Positions 18,228 through 27,540 of a stretch of 64,000 nt of DNA are shown here, piece by piece. The stretch's first letter is position 1. The number at the start of each line of letters is the position of its first letter. Origin of the DNA: Komagataeibacter sucrofermentans DSM 15973. Lineage in GTDB: Bacteria; Pseudomonadota; Alphaproteobacteria; Acetobacterales; Acetobacteraceae. The notes below the pieces were generated by a model. It had not been told where the DNA came from, searched no databases, and saw only the letters and a program-made list of their open reading frames with translations. Made by a program: the position numbers and the translations under genes. Location: the NCBI RefSeq assembly GCF_040581405.1, contig NZ_CP137157.1, forward strand, positions 2,251,001-2,315,000. The letters are read 5' to 3'.

Positions 18228-18256
18228 TTGACGCACCGGGCGCGCCCCCATAGCAA
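18228..18256 (+). promoter_or_regulatory. candidate sodB promoter
   Basis: TTGACG (18228–18233), a 17-nt spacer and TAGCAA (18251–18256) lie 52 nt upstream of the sodB ATG. The −35 box is good, the −10 box weak. Confidence 0.4.
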
Positions 18257-18307
18257 TCTTGGTATGGCGGCCACGTGCCGCCCCTTGCAATTCCCAGGAG
18301 AATGTTC

Positions 18308-18916
18308 ATGGCTTTCGAATTGCCGTCCCTTCCCTTCGCCTACAATGCCCTTGCCAACCGTGGCATGTGCCAGGAAACGCTGGAACTCCATCATGACAAG
18401 CACCATCAGGCCTATGTGACGGCGCTGAACGGGTTTGTCGAATCCAAGCCGGAACTGCAGGGCAAGTCGCTTGAGGAAATCATCCTCATGGTCAAGGGCA
18501 AGCCCGACCTTGCCCCCGTGTTCAACAATGCGGGACAGCACTGGAACCACATCCTGTTCTGGCAGAACCTGGCCCCCAAGGGCGGCGTGATCCCCGATTC
18601 CCTGAGCAAGAAGATCGTTGAGGATCTGGGCAGCATCGAGAAGTTCAAGGCTGACTTCAAGGCCGCTGCCGCCTCGCAGTTCGGCTCGGGCTGGGCGTGG
18701 CTGGTTCTGGGCTCCGACGGCAAGCTGAAGGTGACCAAGACCGCCAACGGCTCCAACCCGCTGGCCGAAGGCCAGGGCAAGGTGCTGCTCGGCCTCGATG
18801 TGTGGGAGCACTCCTACTACCTCGACTTCCGCAACCGTCGCCCCGACTACATCGTCAACTACCTCGACCAGCTCGCCAACTACGAGTTTGCCGAGGCGCA
18901 GCTTCAGTCCGCCTGA
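18308..18916 (+). CDS. sodB: superoxide dismutase, Fe type
   Basis: Converts superoxide to peroxide and oxygen. The 202-residue protein, started at the ATG at 18308 (AGGAG about 9 nt upstream) rather than the upstream frame, has all four metal ligands: His28 in LELHHDKHH, His81 in GQHWNHILFW, Asp164 and His168 in LGLDVWEHSYY. The glutamine in AGQHW (Gln77) sits where Fe-enzymes carry it, so iron use is favoured, though cambialism cannot be excluded. It is monocistronic, ended by a good terminator. Confidence 0.95.
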   Translation: MAFELPSLPFAYNALANRGMCQETLELHHDKHHQAYVTALNGFVESKPELQGKSLEEIILMVKGKPDLAPVFNNAGQHWNHILFWQNLAPKGGVIPDSLSKKIVEDLGSIEKFKADFKAAAASQFGSGWAWLVLGSDGKLKVTKTANGSNPLAEGQGKVLLGLDVWEHSYYLDFRNRRPDYIVNYLDQLANYEFAEAQLQSA

Positions 18917-18942
18917 TCGCGCATCAGGCACATCGGCTACGG

Positions 18943-18970
18943 AAAACCCGGCTTCGCGCCGGGTTTTTTG
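18943..18970. terminator. terminator between sodB and the MFS gene
   Basis: Stem CCCGGC (18947–18952) and GCCGGG (18958–18963) with AAAA before and T6 after; works for both convergent genes. Confidence 0.92.
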
Positions 18971-18973
18971 TAT

Positions 18974-20416
18974 CTATCGCTTTTCGGGCGGGGCATCGCA
19001 GCCCAGCGCGCGCAGCTTCGTGCCGCGCATGAGTTCCGCCTCGATCTGCTCCAGCGTCATGCCCCGCGTCTCGGGCACGCGCAGCACCACCATGACCATG
19101 AATGCCGCATTGAGCGCCGCATAGACCCACAGCACCCTGCCCGCGCCCAGCACCTCAAGCCCGGTGAGGAAGGTGGCGCTGACCAGCATGTTGGCGATCC
19201 AGTTCGCGCAGGTGGAGCACGCCATGCCGAACTCGCGCCCGCGCAGCGGCAGGATTTCGGCGCAGAGCAGCCACGCCAGCGGCCCGGCTGAAAACGCGAA
19301 GGCCGCGACAAACACCAGCATGCACACCCCCATGAGCAGCCGCAGCCCCGGCATGGGCGGCACGCCGCCTGCCAGGATCATGGCCTGCCCCGCCATGGCC
19401 AGCGCCATGACCGCGAATCCGCCAATCAGCATGGGCCTGCGCCCAATCCGGTCCACCCAGAACGTGGCGACACAGGTGGAAAGCAGGTTGATGACCCCCA
19501 CCCCCACCGGCCCCCACACCTGCACGTAATGGCTGTAGCCCACCAGCCCGATGATATAGGGCGCATAGTACAGCACCGCATTGATGCCCGAGAACTGCTG
19601 CGCCACCTGCAGGCCCACCGCCAGCCACATGGCGCGGCGGCAGTTGGGGTCGTTCATGAAATTGCCGATTCCGTCCTTGCGCGCCGCCAGCCGGGCCATG
19701 ATGGCGTTGCGCTCGGCCATGACCAGCCGGGGCAGGCCGCGCAGTTCGATCAGCACGCGCCGCGCGTCACGCTCACGCCCCTGGGCAAGCAGCCAGCGCG
19801 GGCTGGGCGGCAGGAACATGACCCCCATCATGAACACGAGGCCCGGAAACCCCACGATGCCCAGCATCCACCGCCACACGCCAAAATAGGAGAACAGCCC
19901 GTCCGACACGAACGCCGCCAGCAACCCGCACGAGATCATGAGCTGATAGCCCAGAATCATCGCCCCCCGGCGGCCGGAATCGGCAATCTCGGCAATATAG
20001 AGCGGGGTGGTAAACGTGGTGGCTCCGGTGGCCACGCCCAGCAGCAGGCGGGCGAACAGAAGCATGCCGAACGATGAGGCCTCGGCGCACATCAGCGGGC
20101 CGATGACGAACAGCCCCGCCGTGAGCACCAGCGTGCGCTTGCGCCCCCATGCGTGCGAAAGCCATGCGGCGACGATCACGCCAAGGGCCGCGCCGAGCAG
20201 CATGATGGCCACGATCGATTCGCGCTGCAGGTCGGATAGGGTGAATTCCTGCGCGATCAGGTCGAGCGCGCCGGACATGACCCCTGTATCCAGCCCGAAC
20301 AGGATGCCCGAAAGGGCTGCCAGCCCCCCGATCAGTCCCGCGCGGCCACGTATGGCCGGAGAATGGTGGGTGGCTGCAGGTTGGCCTGTCTGCGCGATAC
20401 CGGGCTGCCTGTGCAT
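18974..20416 (-). CDS. MFS sugar porter
   Basis: A 480-residue inner-membrane transporter with about 12 helices, of the sugar porter family (like GalP or XylE), usually importing a hexose or pentose with protons. Family marks: GxxFGLDTGVMSGA in helix 1 (ILFGLDTGVMSGAL), WGRKRTL in the loop 2–3, PPSPRWLLAQGR after helix 6, DRIGRRP in the loop 8–9, and a C-terminal PETRGMTLEQIE. The ATG at 20416 with CAGGAG upstream was chosen over the frame's upstream extension. The gene is alone; the substrate is unknown. Confidence 0.9.
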   Translation of the reverse strand: MHRQPGIAQTGQPAATHHSPAIRGRAGLIGGLAALSGILFGLDTGVMSGALDLIAQEFTLSDLQRESIVAIMLLGAALGVIVAAWLSHAWGRKRTLVLTAGLFVIGPLMCAEASSFGMLLFARLLLGVATGATTFTTPLYIAEIADSGRRGAMILGYQLMISCGLLAAFVSDGLFSYFGVWRWMLGIVGFPGLVFMMGVMFLPPSPRWLLAQGRERDARRVLIELRGLPRLVMAERNAIMARLAARKDGIGNFMNDPNCRRAMWLAVGLQVAQQFSGINAVLYYAPYIIGLVGYSHYVQVWGPVGVGVINLLSTCVATFWVDRIGRRPMLIGGFAVMALAMAGQAMILAGGVPPMPGLRLLMGVCMLVFVAAFAFSAGPLAWLLCAEILPLRGREFGMACSTCANWIANMLVSATFLTGLEVLGAGRVLWVYAALNAAFMVMVVLRVPETRGMTLEQIEAELMRGTKLRALGCDAPPEKR

Positions 20417-20506
20417 CCTGCCTGCTCCTGCTGTTGACAGCAGCAACGATGCAGCCAGAGGGAAGTTCGCCCCAATCCGGGGCGAACATGAAGGCGTGGG
20501 GTGCGA

Positions 20507-20896
20507 TCAGCCCTTTTTGGCGGTCTTTTCGGGCGTGCTGTCATTGGCGGGGGTGGCAGCGCTGGTAATGACCGAGCTGATGGTGTCGCGCAGCACGCTC
20601 ACGCGCACGCCCGGCGCGATCTCGACCTCGACCTCGTTCGACTCCGCCGAGACCTTCTGCACCACGCCGATGATGCCGCCAGCCGTCAGCACCCGGTCGC
20701 CCCGGCGCAGCGCGGAAAGCTGGCCGCGCAACTGCTTCTGCTTGACCTGCTGCGGGCGGATGAGCAGGAAATAGAAAATGCCGAACATGGCCACATAGGG
20801 CAGCACCGCCATGATGCCATCGCCGCTCAGCAGGCCGCCACCAGTAGCCTGTGCATGGGCGGGCGTAGTCAGTAAGTCATTGAAAATAGAGGCCAT
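20507..20896 (-). CDS. yajC: Sec translocon accessory subunit YajC
   Basis: YajC (129 residues) associates with SecDF in the inner membrane. One membrane helix at about 32–47 (LPYVAMFGIFYFLLIRP) is followed by the cytoplasmic family core RPQQ-x-x-KQ...LRRGDRVLTAGGIIGVV (in pieces) and a charged tail. It stands 90 nt upstream of the MFS gene on the same strand; secD/secF are not in the window next to it, so the usual yajC–secDF arrangement is not visible. Confidence 0.93.
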   Translation of the reverse strand: MASIFNDLLTTPAHAQATGGGLLSGDGIMAVLPYVAMFGIFYFLLIRPQQVKQKQLRGQLSALRRGDRVLTAGGIIGVVQKVSAESNEVEVEIAPGVRVSVLRDTISSVITSAATPANDSTPEKTAKKG

Positions 20897-21068
20897 TGCA
20901 ATCTTTCCGGCAGAATGAAGGGTTGAACGGGTTGCAGGTTTGACATGCGGACCATAGTTTTCGCCTGTTTCCCGTCAAGGCGTTCGCCTGGCCCGTGTCA
21001 GCCAACGCGCTCCGGATTGCCCGGTGGCATGCGCCACCGCCCTGTCATGCCCGAAATCAGGATCGACG

Positions 21069-21941
21069 ATGGACCAGACCACCCTCCCCGTTCTCGCACG
21101 CATTGCCGCGGCCCTCGAGCGCCTCTCGCCCCCCGCGCCCTCGCTTGCCGGGCTGGAGCAGGCAGATGCCTTCATCTGGCACCCTGCCCTTGGCCGCCTG
21201 ACCCCCGTGGCCCACGTGGCGCATGTGGAGATGGGGCTTTTGCAGGGCATCGACCGGCAGCGCCAGATGCTGCTCGACAACACGCTGCACTTCGCGCACG
21301 GCCTGCCCGCCAACAACGCCATGCTGTGGGGCGCGCGCGGCATGGGCAAGTCCTCGCTCGTCAAGGCAGCGCATGCCCAGGCCAACCTTGTTGATGGCAA
21401 ACCCGCGCCCCAGGGCAAGGGGCTGCTGGTGCTTGTCGAGATCCAGCGCGAGGATCTGTCCACCCTGCCCGACCTGCTTGCCCTGCTGCGTGAAAGCCCA
21501 CGCCGGTTCATCGTGTTCTGCGATGACCTGTCGTTCGAGCGCGAGGATGCGGACTACAAGGCCCTGAAATCCGTGCTTGATGGCGGCATTGCGGGGCGGC
21601 CACACAACGTGCTGTTCTATGCCACGTCGAACCGCCGCCACCTCATGCCGCGCGAGATGATCGAGAACGAAAGCTCGAGCGCCATCAACACATCCGAGGC
21701 AACGGAGGAAAAGGTCTCGCTTTCCGACCGTTTCGGGTTATGGATCGGCTTTCACAACTGCGCGCAGGATACCTTCATGGACATGGTCCGCGCCTATGCG
21801 AAGGAACGCGCCCTGCCGATCAGCGATAAGGATCTCGTGCGCCGCGCCAATGCGTGGTCGCTCGGCCGCGGGGGGCGCTCGGGGCGCGTGGCCTTCCAGT
21901 TCATCGAGGATCTGAGCGCGGAACTTTCTGCCCGGCCATGA
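21069..21941 (+). CDS. DUF815 family AAA-type ATPase
   Basis: A 290-residue P-loop ATPase. The Walker A motif GARGMGKSSL is at 88–97 and the Walker B strand FIVFCDDLSFE at about 146–156; a sensor-like FYATSNRRHLMPREM and C-terminal helical part SLGRGGRSGRVAFQFIEDL complete the family pattern. The start is the ATG at 21069 with AGGA 8 nt upstream. DUF815 members are widespread and conserved in Alphaproteobacteria, but no cellular role is firmly known. It is monocistronic and divergent from yajC. Confidence 0.85.
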   Translation: MDQTTLPVLARIAAALERLSPPAPSLAGLEQADAFIWHPALGRLTPVAHVAHVEMGLLQGIDRQRQMLLDNTLHFAHGLPANNAMLWGARGMGKSSLVKAAHAQANLVDGKPAPQGKGLLVLVEIQREDLSTLPDLLALLRESPRRFIVFCDDLSFEREDADYKALKSVLDGGIAGRPHNVLFYATSNRRHLMPREMIENESSSAINTSEATEEKVSLSDRFGLWIGFHNCAQDTFMDMVRAYAKERALPISDKDLVRRANAWSLGRGGRSGRVAFQFIEDLSAELSARP

Positions 21942-22222
21942 TCCATCACAAGGATTGATCCGTGCGGCTGCTGGCATGCTGGGCGTGTTCCATCTCCCCC
22001 GATGGGTCACCACAGGCCAGCACAAGGTCCGATGCGAAAGGATGCGCCGACTACGTTACAAAACATGACGGCACTGAACCATTTGCCCTGCCCGTAAAAA
22101 ACATCCTTAATATCGCCATGGCGGCAGGATAATGTTCGGAATGCGTCGCAATATATGTTGTACCCGACGTCCTGCCCATGGCACATCCGGCTGCCATGCC
22201 CTGTTAACAGTCAAGAGAGACA

Positions 22223-23344
22223 ATGGATCAGTCGTTACCGCCTGACAGCATGCAGTCCTCCGCCCCGGCCAGCGGGCGGGATCTGCGCCGAATCCGTGCC
22301 AACCCCGATTTCTGGTATCCCGTTGCCTGGTCACGGGAACTGAAACCCGGCAAAACCATTGGCACCCGCTATGCGGGCCAGCCCATTGCCCTCATCCGCC
22401 CGCGTGAAGGGGGCAGCGTTTTCGCGCTTGAAGACCGCTGCGCCCACCGGCAGGTGCCCCTGAGCAAGGGCACGGTCAAGGGCGACTCCGTGCAGTGCTG
22501 TTATCACGGCTGGGCCTATGGCCGCTCGGGCCGATGCATTGACGTGCCCTATCTGGGCAAGGGCAAGCTGCCCAACGGCGTGCGCACCTACCCCGTGCGC
22601 GAGGTTGACGGGCTGATCTTCGTTTTCCCCGGTGATCCGGCCAAGGCGGAGGCAACGCCCTTCCCGCGCCTGGCGGAGGTGGCGAACCCCGCCTACAAGA
22701 CCCGCCGCTTTGGGCAGCTGGTGCATTGCCACTACAGCTTCATGCACGAGAACCTGATGGATATGAACCATCAGTTCATGCACATGAAGCAGATGGGCCA
22801 GATGAAGCCGCGCTTCCTGGGCCAGGAACGCGGCCCCGGCCTGGTGGAGGCGCGCTACAGCTTTGCGCGCACAAGCGGCAAGCAGCCGATTGGCGAGGCG
22901 CTGATCTTTGGCCAGAAGCGCGATAACAGCGAGAAATTCGCCCATCGCGATGTCATGACCATCCGCACCACCTATCCCTACCAGACCCTTCATATCCAGA
23001 CAGGCGACAACCCGCCGGTCATGGATCTGTGGATTGCCTACGTGCCGCAGGATGAGGCGGAACTGACCAACCGCGTGTTTGGCCTGCTCTCCATCAAGCG
23101 GCCCGGCATTCCCGGCGTGCTGGACCTGGCCTGGCCGTTCCTGACCGCGTTCACCGAGCGGATCTTCCGCGAGGACCGCGAGATCGTGGAACTGGAGCAG
23201 AATGCCTGGTACGAGCAGGGCGGCGACCGCAACCAGGAAATCTTCCCGGTCATCAACAACCTGCGCTCCCTGCTGGTTGAATGCGGCCTGCCCGCGCAGG
23301 ATGATACGCCCGCACCGGTTGCACGGGGTGCGGCCTCGGCATGA
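22223..23344 (+). CDS. Rieske non-heme iron oxygenase, alpha subunit type
   Basis: A 373-residue mononuclear-iron oxygenase. The Rieske [2Fe-2S] ligands are Cys73/His75 (CAHRQVP) and Cys92/His95 ([10 protein letters not shown]); the catalytic iron site is [13 protein letters not shown] with Asp180, His183 and His187. Such enzymes hydroxylate or demethylate aromatic or cyclic substrates and need a reductase, which is not adjacent; the ferredoxin-NADP reductase at 54.5 kb is a conceivable partner. Its stop overlaps the start of the GNAT–Nudix gene (ATGA), so the two are made together. Substrate unknown. Confidence 0.85.
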   Translation: MDQSLPPDSMQSSAPASGRDLRRIRANPDFWYPVAWSRELKPGKTIGTRYAGQPIALIRPREGGSVFALEDRCAHRQVPLSKGTVKGDSVQCCYHGWAYGRSGRCIDVPYLGKGKLPNGVRTYPVREVDGLIFVFPGDPAKAEATPFPRLAEVANPAYKTRRFGQLVHCHYSFMHENLMDMNHQFMHMKQMGQMKPRFLGQERGPGLVEARYSFARTSGKQPIGEALIFGQKRDNSEKFAHRDVMTIRTTYPYQTLHIQTGDNPPVMDLWIAYVPQDEAELTNRVFGLLSIKRPGIPGVLDLAWPFLTAFTERIFREDREIVELEQNAWYEQGGDRNQEIFPVINNLRSLLVECGLPAQDDTPAPVARGAASA

Positions 23345-24345
23345 TGGATCAGGGGGGACATGGTTCGGCCACCTTACTTGAGGCCGGCGAATATCGCCTG
23401 CGTGAAGTCCGCACATCTGATGCGGGCACGATGCACAGGCTGATCAATGACTGGAGCGTGGTGCGGATGCTCAGCCGCGTTCCTTTCCCCTATTCGCTGG
23501 CCATGACCGAGGACTGGATCGCCTCCACCATCGAACAGTCGCAGCATGGCGAGGCCTATCACTTCGCCATCACCTGCCCCCAGTCCGACCAGCCCGATGC
23601 CCTGATCGGCTGCATCGGGCTGCGCATCAACGCGGCCGACCGCTCGTGCTCGCTGGGCTACTGGGTGGGCCGCGCGCACTGGAACCGCAAGGTGGCCAGC
23701 ACCACGGCGGGCCGACTTGCGCGCTGGGCGCTGGCCAACCTGCCGGTGGACCGGCTCACCGCATCCGCAGCACACGACAATCATGCCTCGATCGCGGTGC
23801 TCAGGCGCATCGGCTTTCGAGAAAATGGCGTCAGCACGCAGGAATTCGTCTCACGCGGGGGAGAATACCCGGTGCGCCTGTTCGAGGCGCGGCATGCCGA
23901 CCTGTCAGGCGAGGAGATGATGGAAGAGACCGAAGCAGGCGATACGCGCCGGATCGTGCTGGTGGCCGCCGTGGCGCTAGTGGATTCGGATGCCCGCGTG
24001 CTGCTGGCCCGCAGGCCCGAAGGCAAGTCCATGGCCGGGCTGTGGGAGTTCCCCGGCGGCAAGGTGGAAGCGGGCGAAACCCCCGAGGCCGCCCTGATCC
24101 GCGAACTTGATGAGGAACTGGGGCTGGACGTGGCGCGCTCGTGCCTCGCCCCCTTCACCTTCGTCTCGCATGATTACGGGCATTTTCACCTGCTCATGCC
24201 GGTTTATGTCTGCCATCGGTGGAAGAACACGCCCACTGCGCGCGAAGGGCAGAAGCTGGAATGGGTGCCCGCCGAGAAACTGCGCGACTACCCCATGCCC
24301 GATGCCGACCGCCCGCTGATCCCGCTTTTGCAGGATCTGTTGTAG
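23341..24345 (+). CDS. GNAT acetyltransferase–Nudix hydrolase fusion
   Basis: One 334-residue frame with two domains. Residues about 18–185 are a GNAT acetyltransferase of the RimJ/RimL kind ([14 protein letters not shown] at the start, [31 protein letters not shown]). Residues about 203–334 are a Nudix hydrolase close to MutT, with [12 protein letters not shown] leading into the Nudix box at 240–262 (RELDEELG inside). MutT removes 8-oxo-dGTP. No stop or frameshift separates the domains. Coupled (ATGA) to the Rieske oxygenase upstream. The joint function is not known. Confidence 0.88.
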   Translation: MMDQGGHGSATLLEAGEYRLREVRTSDAGTMHRLINDWSVVRMLSRVPFPYSLAMTEDWIASTIEQSQHGEAYHFAITCPQSDQPDALIGCIGLRINAADRSCSLGYWVGRAHWNRKVASTTAGRLARWALANLPVDRLTASAAHDNHASIAVLRRIGFRENGVSTQEFVSRGGEYPVRLFEARHADLSGEEMMEETEAGDTRRIVLVAAVALVDSDARVLLARRPEGKSMAGLWEFPGGKVEAGETPEAALIRELDEELGLDVARSCLAPFTFVSHDYGHFHLLMPVYVCHRWKNTPTAREGQKLEWVPAEKLRDYPMPDADRPLIPLLQDLL

Positions 24346-24477
24346 GAACCGGGCCGCTCATGCAGCCACCGGGGAGGCATATGATCCACCCCGGACAGCC
24401 TGCGTGCAGGCCACAAAAGCGGCCCGTTTTGATCCGACGGTCAAAATTCACCGGGACCATGACGGATAAGAAACAAT

Positions 24478-24564
24478 AAAAGTGTCCGGGGCCGCCTTTT
24501 CCAGAAAAAAGGCGGCGGGATGGGAAGCTTTTTTGAAAAAAGCTCCACCAAAAATTTCGTTTTA
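24478..24564. repeat. double-hairpin intergenic repeat, copy A
   Basis: Between convergent genes. Contains GCCGCCTTTTCC/AAAAAAGGCGGC hairpin, then AAGCTTTTTTGAAAAAAGCT hairpin, ending in CACCAAAAATTT. The left outer arm (AAAAGTGTCCGG) is diverged. Orientation: GC hairpin first. Confidence 0.8.
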
Positions 24565-24600
24565 TTGTCAGCATTTTATGGGCATCGCCTACCCCAAATT

Positions 24601-25512
24601 CTATCCCGGCTGGGCATCAGACGCACGGGCAGGGAAGGCATGCGGCACCTGCCCCGGCACATCCACGCGCAGGCTGAACAGGCTGCCTGCCTGCGGGTAG
24701 CGGGCCAGCACGTCATCAGGCGTGTTCTTGCGCGCCGTGGTGACGTACAGCGTGCGCAGGTCCGCCCCGCCAAAGGCCACCTTGGTCACGTTTTGCGCTG
24801 GCATGGCAATCGGCTCAAGCCGCGTGCCATCGGGGCGGAAGCGCTCGATCCGCCCGCCATTCCACACACCCACCCACAGCGTGCCCGCGCTGTCCACCAC
24901 CACGCCATCGGGGTAGCCATCTTCCACGCGGGCAAAGACCCGCCGGTTCGACAGGCTGCCATCAGCCGCAAGGTCAAACACGTAAATCACGCCCGCAGGC
25001 GAATGGTTATGATAGAGCCGCGTGCCATCGGGCGAGATGCCGGGGCCGTTGGTTACGACATAACCTTCGTCATGCCGCAGCAGGTCAAGTCCGTGCGCCT
25101 GCCGGGTCACGGAATACAACGCGCCGGAGGGCGTGCCCTCGCCATCATCCATGGTGCCGAACCACAGTCGCCCTCTGGAATCGACGCAGCCATCATTGAT
25201 GCGGTTGCCCGGATGCTCCGGCTCGATTGCCAGCATGCGCTCGAACGCGCCGGTGCGCGGATCAAGCCGGTAAAGCCCATCTTTCAGCCCGCAGACCAGC
25301 GTGCCGTCACTGACCGGCACGACAAAGCCGGGCCGCGCCGGTGCCTGCCACGACGCCTTTGCCCCGCTGGCGGGGTCCAGCCGGTGGATGGCCTGCCCTA
25401 CGATATCGACAAAATAGAGCGCCTGCTCGCGCGTGGACCACACCGGTCCCTCACCAAGTTGCGCCCTGATATCCCATACGCAGCAGGGGTGTTGCGTGGC
25501 TGGCGTGTTCAT
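24601..25512 (-). CDS. SMP-30/gluconolactonase family protein
   Basis: A 303-residue six-bladed beta-propeller lactonase. The divalent-metal ligands of the family are present: Glu21 (LGEGPVW), Asn in NRINDG (about 103–106), Asn155 (TNGPGIS) and Asp202 (PDGVVVD). Such enzymes hydrolyse sugar lactones such as gluconolactone, fitting an organism that oxidises glucose, though the protein lacks a signal peptide and so acts in the cytoplasm. The ATG at 25512 has AGGAGA upstream. Exact substrate is not visible. Confidence 0.85.
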   Translation of the reverse strand: MNTPATQHPCCVWDIRAQLGEGPVWSTREQALYFVDIVGQAIHRLDPASGAKASWQAPARPGFVVPVSDGTLVCGLKDGLYRLDPRTGAFERMLAIEPEHPGNRINDGCVDSRGRLWFGTMDDGEGTPSGALYSVTRQAHGLDLLRHDEGYVVTNGPGISPDGTRLYHNHSPAGVIYVFDLAADGSLSNRRVFARVEDGYPDGVVVDSAGTLWVGVWNGGRIERFRPDGTRLEPIAMPAQNVTKVAFGGADLRTLYVTTARKNTPDDVLARYPQAGSLFSLRVDVPGQVPHAFPARASDAQPG

Positions 25513-25594
25513 GCGTTCTCCTTTGGGTTAAGCTGGGGGTCGTTACAGGGTGGAGCCAGAATGCGCCCGCCCGCAACCAAGTGGAATGCCGATC

Positions 25595-26353
25595 ATGAAC
25601 CCCACCGCCTGCCTGCTGGTCATTGGCAACGAAATCCTGTCCGGCCGGACACAGGATGTAAACGTGCAGTATATTGCCCGCCGCCTGTCGGAAACCGGCA
25701 TCACGCTCAGCGAGGTACGGATCATTCCCGACATCCGCGCCGTCATTGTCCGTAACGTGACCGAGGCGCGGGCAGCATATGACAATGTGTTCACCACCGG
25801 CGGCATCGGACCAACGCATGATGACATTACCTCCGCCTGCGTTGCGGAATCGTTCGGCGTACCGTGGGTGCACCACCCCGAGACCTTCAGCCTGCTAGAA
25901 GCCCATTTCGCGCCTGGTGAGTTCAATGCCGCCCGCCAGCGCATGGCCACCATGCCGCAGGGGGCAACACCCATCCGCAATGCGGTTTCGGTGGCACCCG
26001 GCTTTACCATGGGCAACGTGCATGTGATGGCGGGCGTGCCCCGCATCATGCGCGCGATGTTTGAGGAAGTGCTGCCCACCCTGCCCCACGGCACGCCCGT
26101 TACCTCACAGGCATGGCATGCCAATGGCCTGTATGAAGGCACGCTCGCCGCCCCGCTCGAGGCGATACAGGAGCGCTACCCCGCCATTGACATCGGCTCC
26201 TACCCCTACCGGCTTGATGAGAGCCAGCGCGGGGTGTGCCTGCTATGCAAGGGTACGGACACGCAGGCCGTAAGCGAAGCCGCCACCGCCGTGCGCGATC
26301 TGATTACCCGCCTTGGCTTCGCGCCGCTGCCGGGCGAGCCTGCCAAGGGCTGA
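25595..26353 (+). CDS. CinA N-terminal domain / molybdopterin-binding-like protein
   Basis: A 252-residue protein equal to the MoaB/MogA-like domain of CinA without the C-terminal nicotinamide-nucleotide amidase domain. The marks are LVIGNEILSGRTQDVN at the start, FTTGGIGPTHDDITS (about 70–85), and GVPRIM. In CinA this domain is a pyrophosphatase/nucleotide-binding unit, so the older label 'competence/damage-inducible protein A' does not prove a competence role. An ATG three codons upstream (25586) is an alternative start. Divergent from the SMP-30 gene with a short gap. Confidence 0.88.
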   Translation: MNPTACLLVIGNEILSGRTQDVNVQYIARRLSETGITLSEVRIIPDIRAVIVRNVTEARAAYDNVFTTGGIGPTHDDITSACVAESFGVPWVHHPETFSLLEAHFAPGEFNAARQRMATMPQGATPIRNAVSVAPGFTMGNVHVMAGVPRIMRAMFEEVLPTLPHGTPVTSQAWHANGLYEGTLAAPLEAIQERYPAIDIGSYPYRLDESQRGVCLLCKGTDTQAVSEAATAVRDLITRLGFAPLPGEPAKG

Positions 26354-26366
26354 ACTGATTGAAAAA

Positions 26367-26446
26367 ATAAAGGTTTTTGGCGCCGCCTTTTTTCAAAAAG
26401 GCGGCGTTCTTCGAAGCCTAAAAAAAAGCTTCACCAAAAACTTTTA
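26367..26446. repeat. double-hairpin intergenic repeat, copy B
   Basis: Between the convergent CinA-like gene and accA. Outer arms AAAGGTTTTTGG and CCAAAAACTTTT, hairpin CGCCGCCTTTTTTC/AAAAAGGCGGCG and a poorer AAGCCTAAAAAAAAGCTT hairpin. GC hairpin first. Confidence 0.85.
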
Positions 26447-26460
26447 GCTGACCAAAGCCC

Positions 26461-27417
26461 TCAGGTGACGGCTTCACGCCCCATGGCCAGGAATTTTTCG
26501 CGGCGCTGCGCCTTGAGCAGCACCGGATCCTTGGCCAGCAGGCCGGGCAGTTCGGCGGCAATGGCGTCGCCCACCGCGCGGATGGCGGCCTTGGGGTCAC
26601 GCTGCGCGCCACCAAGCGGCTCGGGAATGATCCGGTCGATCAGCCGCAACTGGAGCAGATCCTGCGCCGTGATCTTGAGCGCATCGGCTGCGGTGGCGGC
26701 CTGCTTGGGGTCGCGCCACAGGATGGAGGCGCAGGCTTCGGGCGAGATGACGGAATAGATGGCGTGCTCGAGCATCATCACCCGGTCACCCGCGCCAAGG
26801 GCCACGGCGCCGCCGGAGCCACCCTCGCCAATCACGGTGGCGATGACGGGCACCGGCACGTTCAGGCAGGTCTCGATGGAGCGGGCAATGGCTTCCGCCT
26901 GGCCACGGGCTTCGGCATCGATGCCGGGCCACGCGCCCGATGTATCGATAAAGGTCAGGACCGGCAGGCCGAATCGCCCCGCCAGCTTCATCAGGCGCTG
27001 GGCCTTGCGGTAGCCCTCGGGCCGGGCCATGCCGAAATTGTGCTTGAGGCGGGTCTCGATCTCGGCGCCGCGCTCGGTGCCGATCACGACCACGGGCTGG
27101 TCATTGAACCGGCCCACGCCGCCAATGATGGCCTTGTCATCGCCAAACAGCCGGTCACCCGCCAGCGGCGAGAACTCGGTAATCAGCGCATCGATGTAAT
27201 CGACCGTGTGCGGGCGCTGGGCGTGACGGGCCACCTGCACCTTCTGCCACGGGGTCAGCTTGGCGTAGGCCGTACGCAGCTGCCGGTCGGCTTTTTCGCT
27301 CAACCGGGTGATCTCTTCCGCGATGTTGATCCCGTCCGGACCGGACATCCTGCGAAGTTCGTCGATCTTGTTCTCAAGCTCGGCGACCGACTTTTCGAAA
27401 TCTAGAAACTGGCGCAT
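26461..27417 (-). CDS. accA: acetyl-CoA carboxylase carboxyltransferase subunit alpha
   Basis: AccA (318 residues) with AccD transfers carboxyl from biotin to acetyl-CoA, the first step of fatty acid synthesis. Start MRQFLDFEKSVAELENKI is the family's N-terminal helix; further marks are GDRLFGDDKAIIGGVG, TFIDTSGAWPGIDAEARGQ (in pieces), and GEGGSGGAVALG. The ATG at 27417 was preferred to the upstream frame start because it matches the conserved beginning. accD is not adjacent, as in most bacteria. Confidence 0.96.
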   Translation of the reverse strand: MRQFLDFEKSVAELENKIDELRRMSGPDGINIAEEITRLSEKADRQLRTAYAKLTPWQKVQVARHAQRPHTVDYIDALITEFSPLAGDRLFGDDKAIIGGVGRFNDQPVVVIGTERGAEIETRLKHNFGMARPEGYRKAQRLMKLAGRFGLPVLTFIDTSGAWPGIDAEARGQAEAIARSIETCLNVPVPVIATVIGEGGSGGAVALGAGDRVMMLEHAIYSVISPEACASILWRDPKQAATAADALKITAQDLLQLRLIDRIIPEPLGGAQRDPKAAIRAVGDAIAAELPGLLAKDPVLLKAQRREKFLAMGREAVT

Positions 27418-27540
27418 GCGCTGCCGATAGCACAGCCTGCGTGCCAGCCAAACATTTTCACGCACGGAATTCGGCCTGCCATGCATTTTTGTCCATTCCG
27501 CCCTGCCTGCCGTGGCGCGCGGATACCCGCTGGCAGCCCT

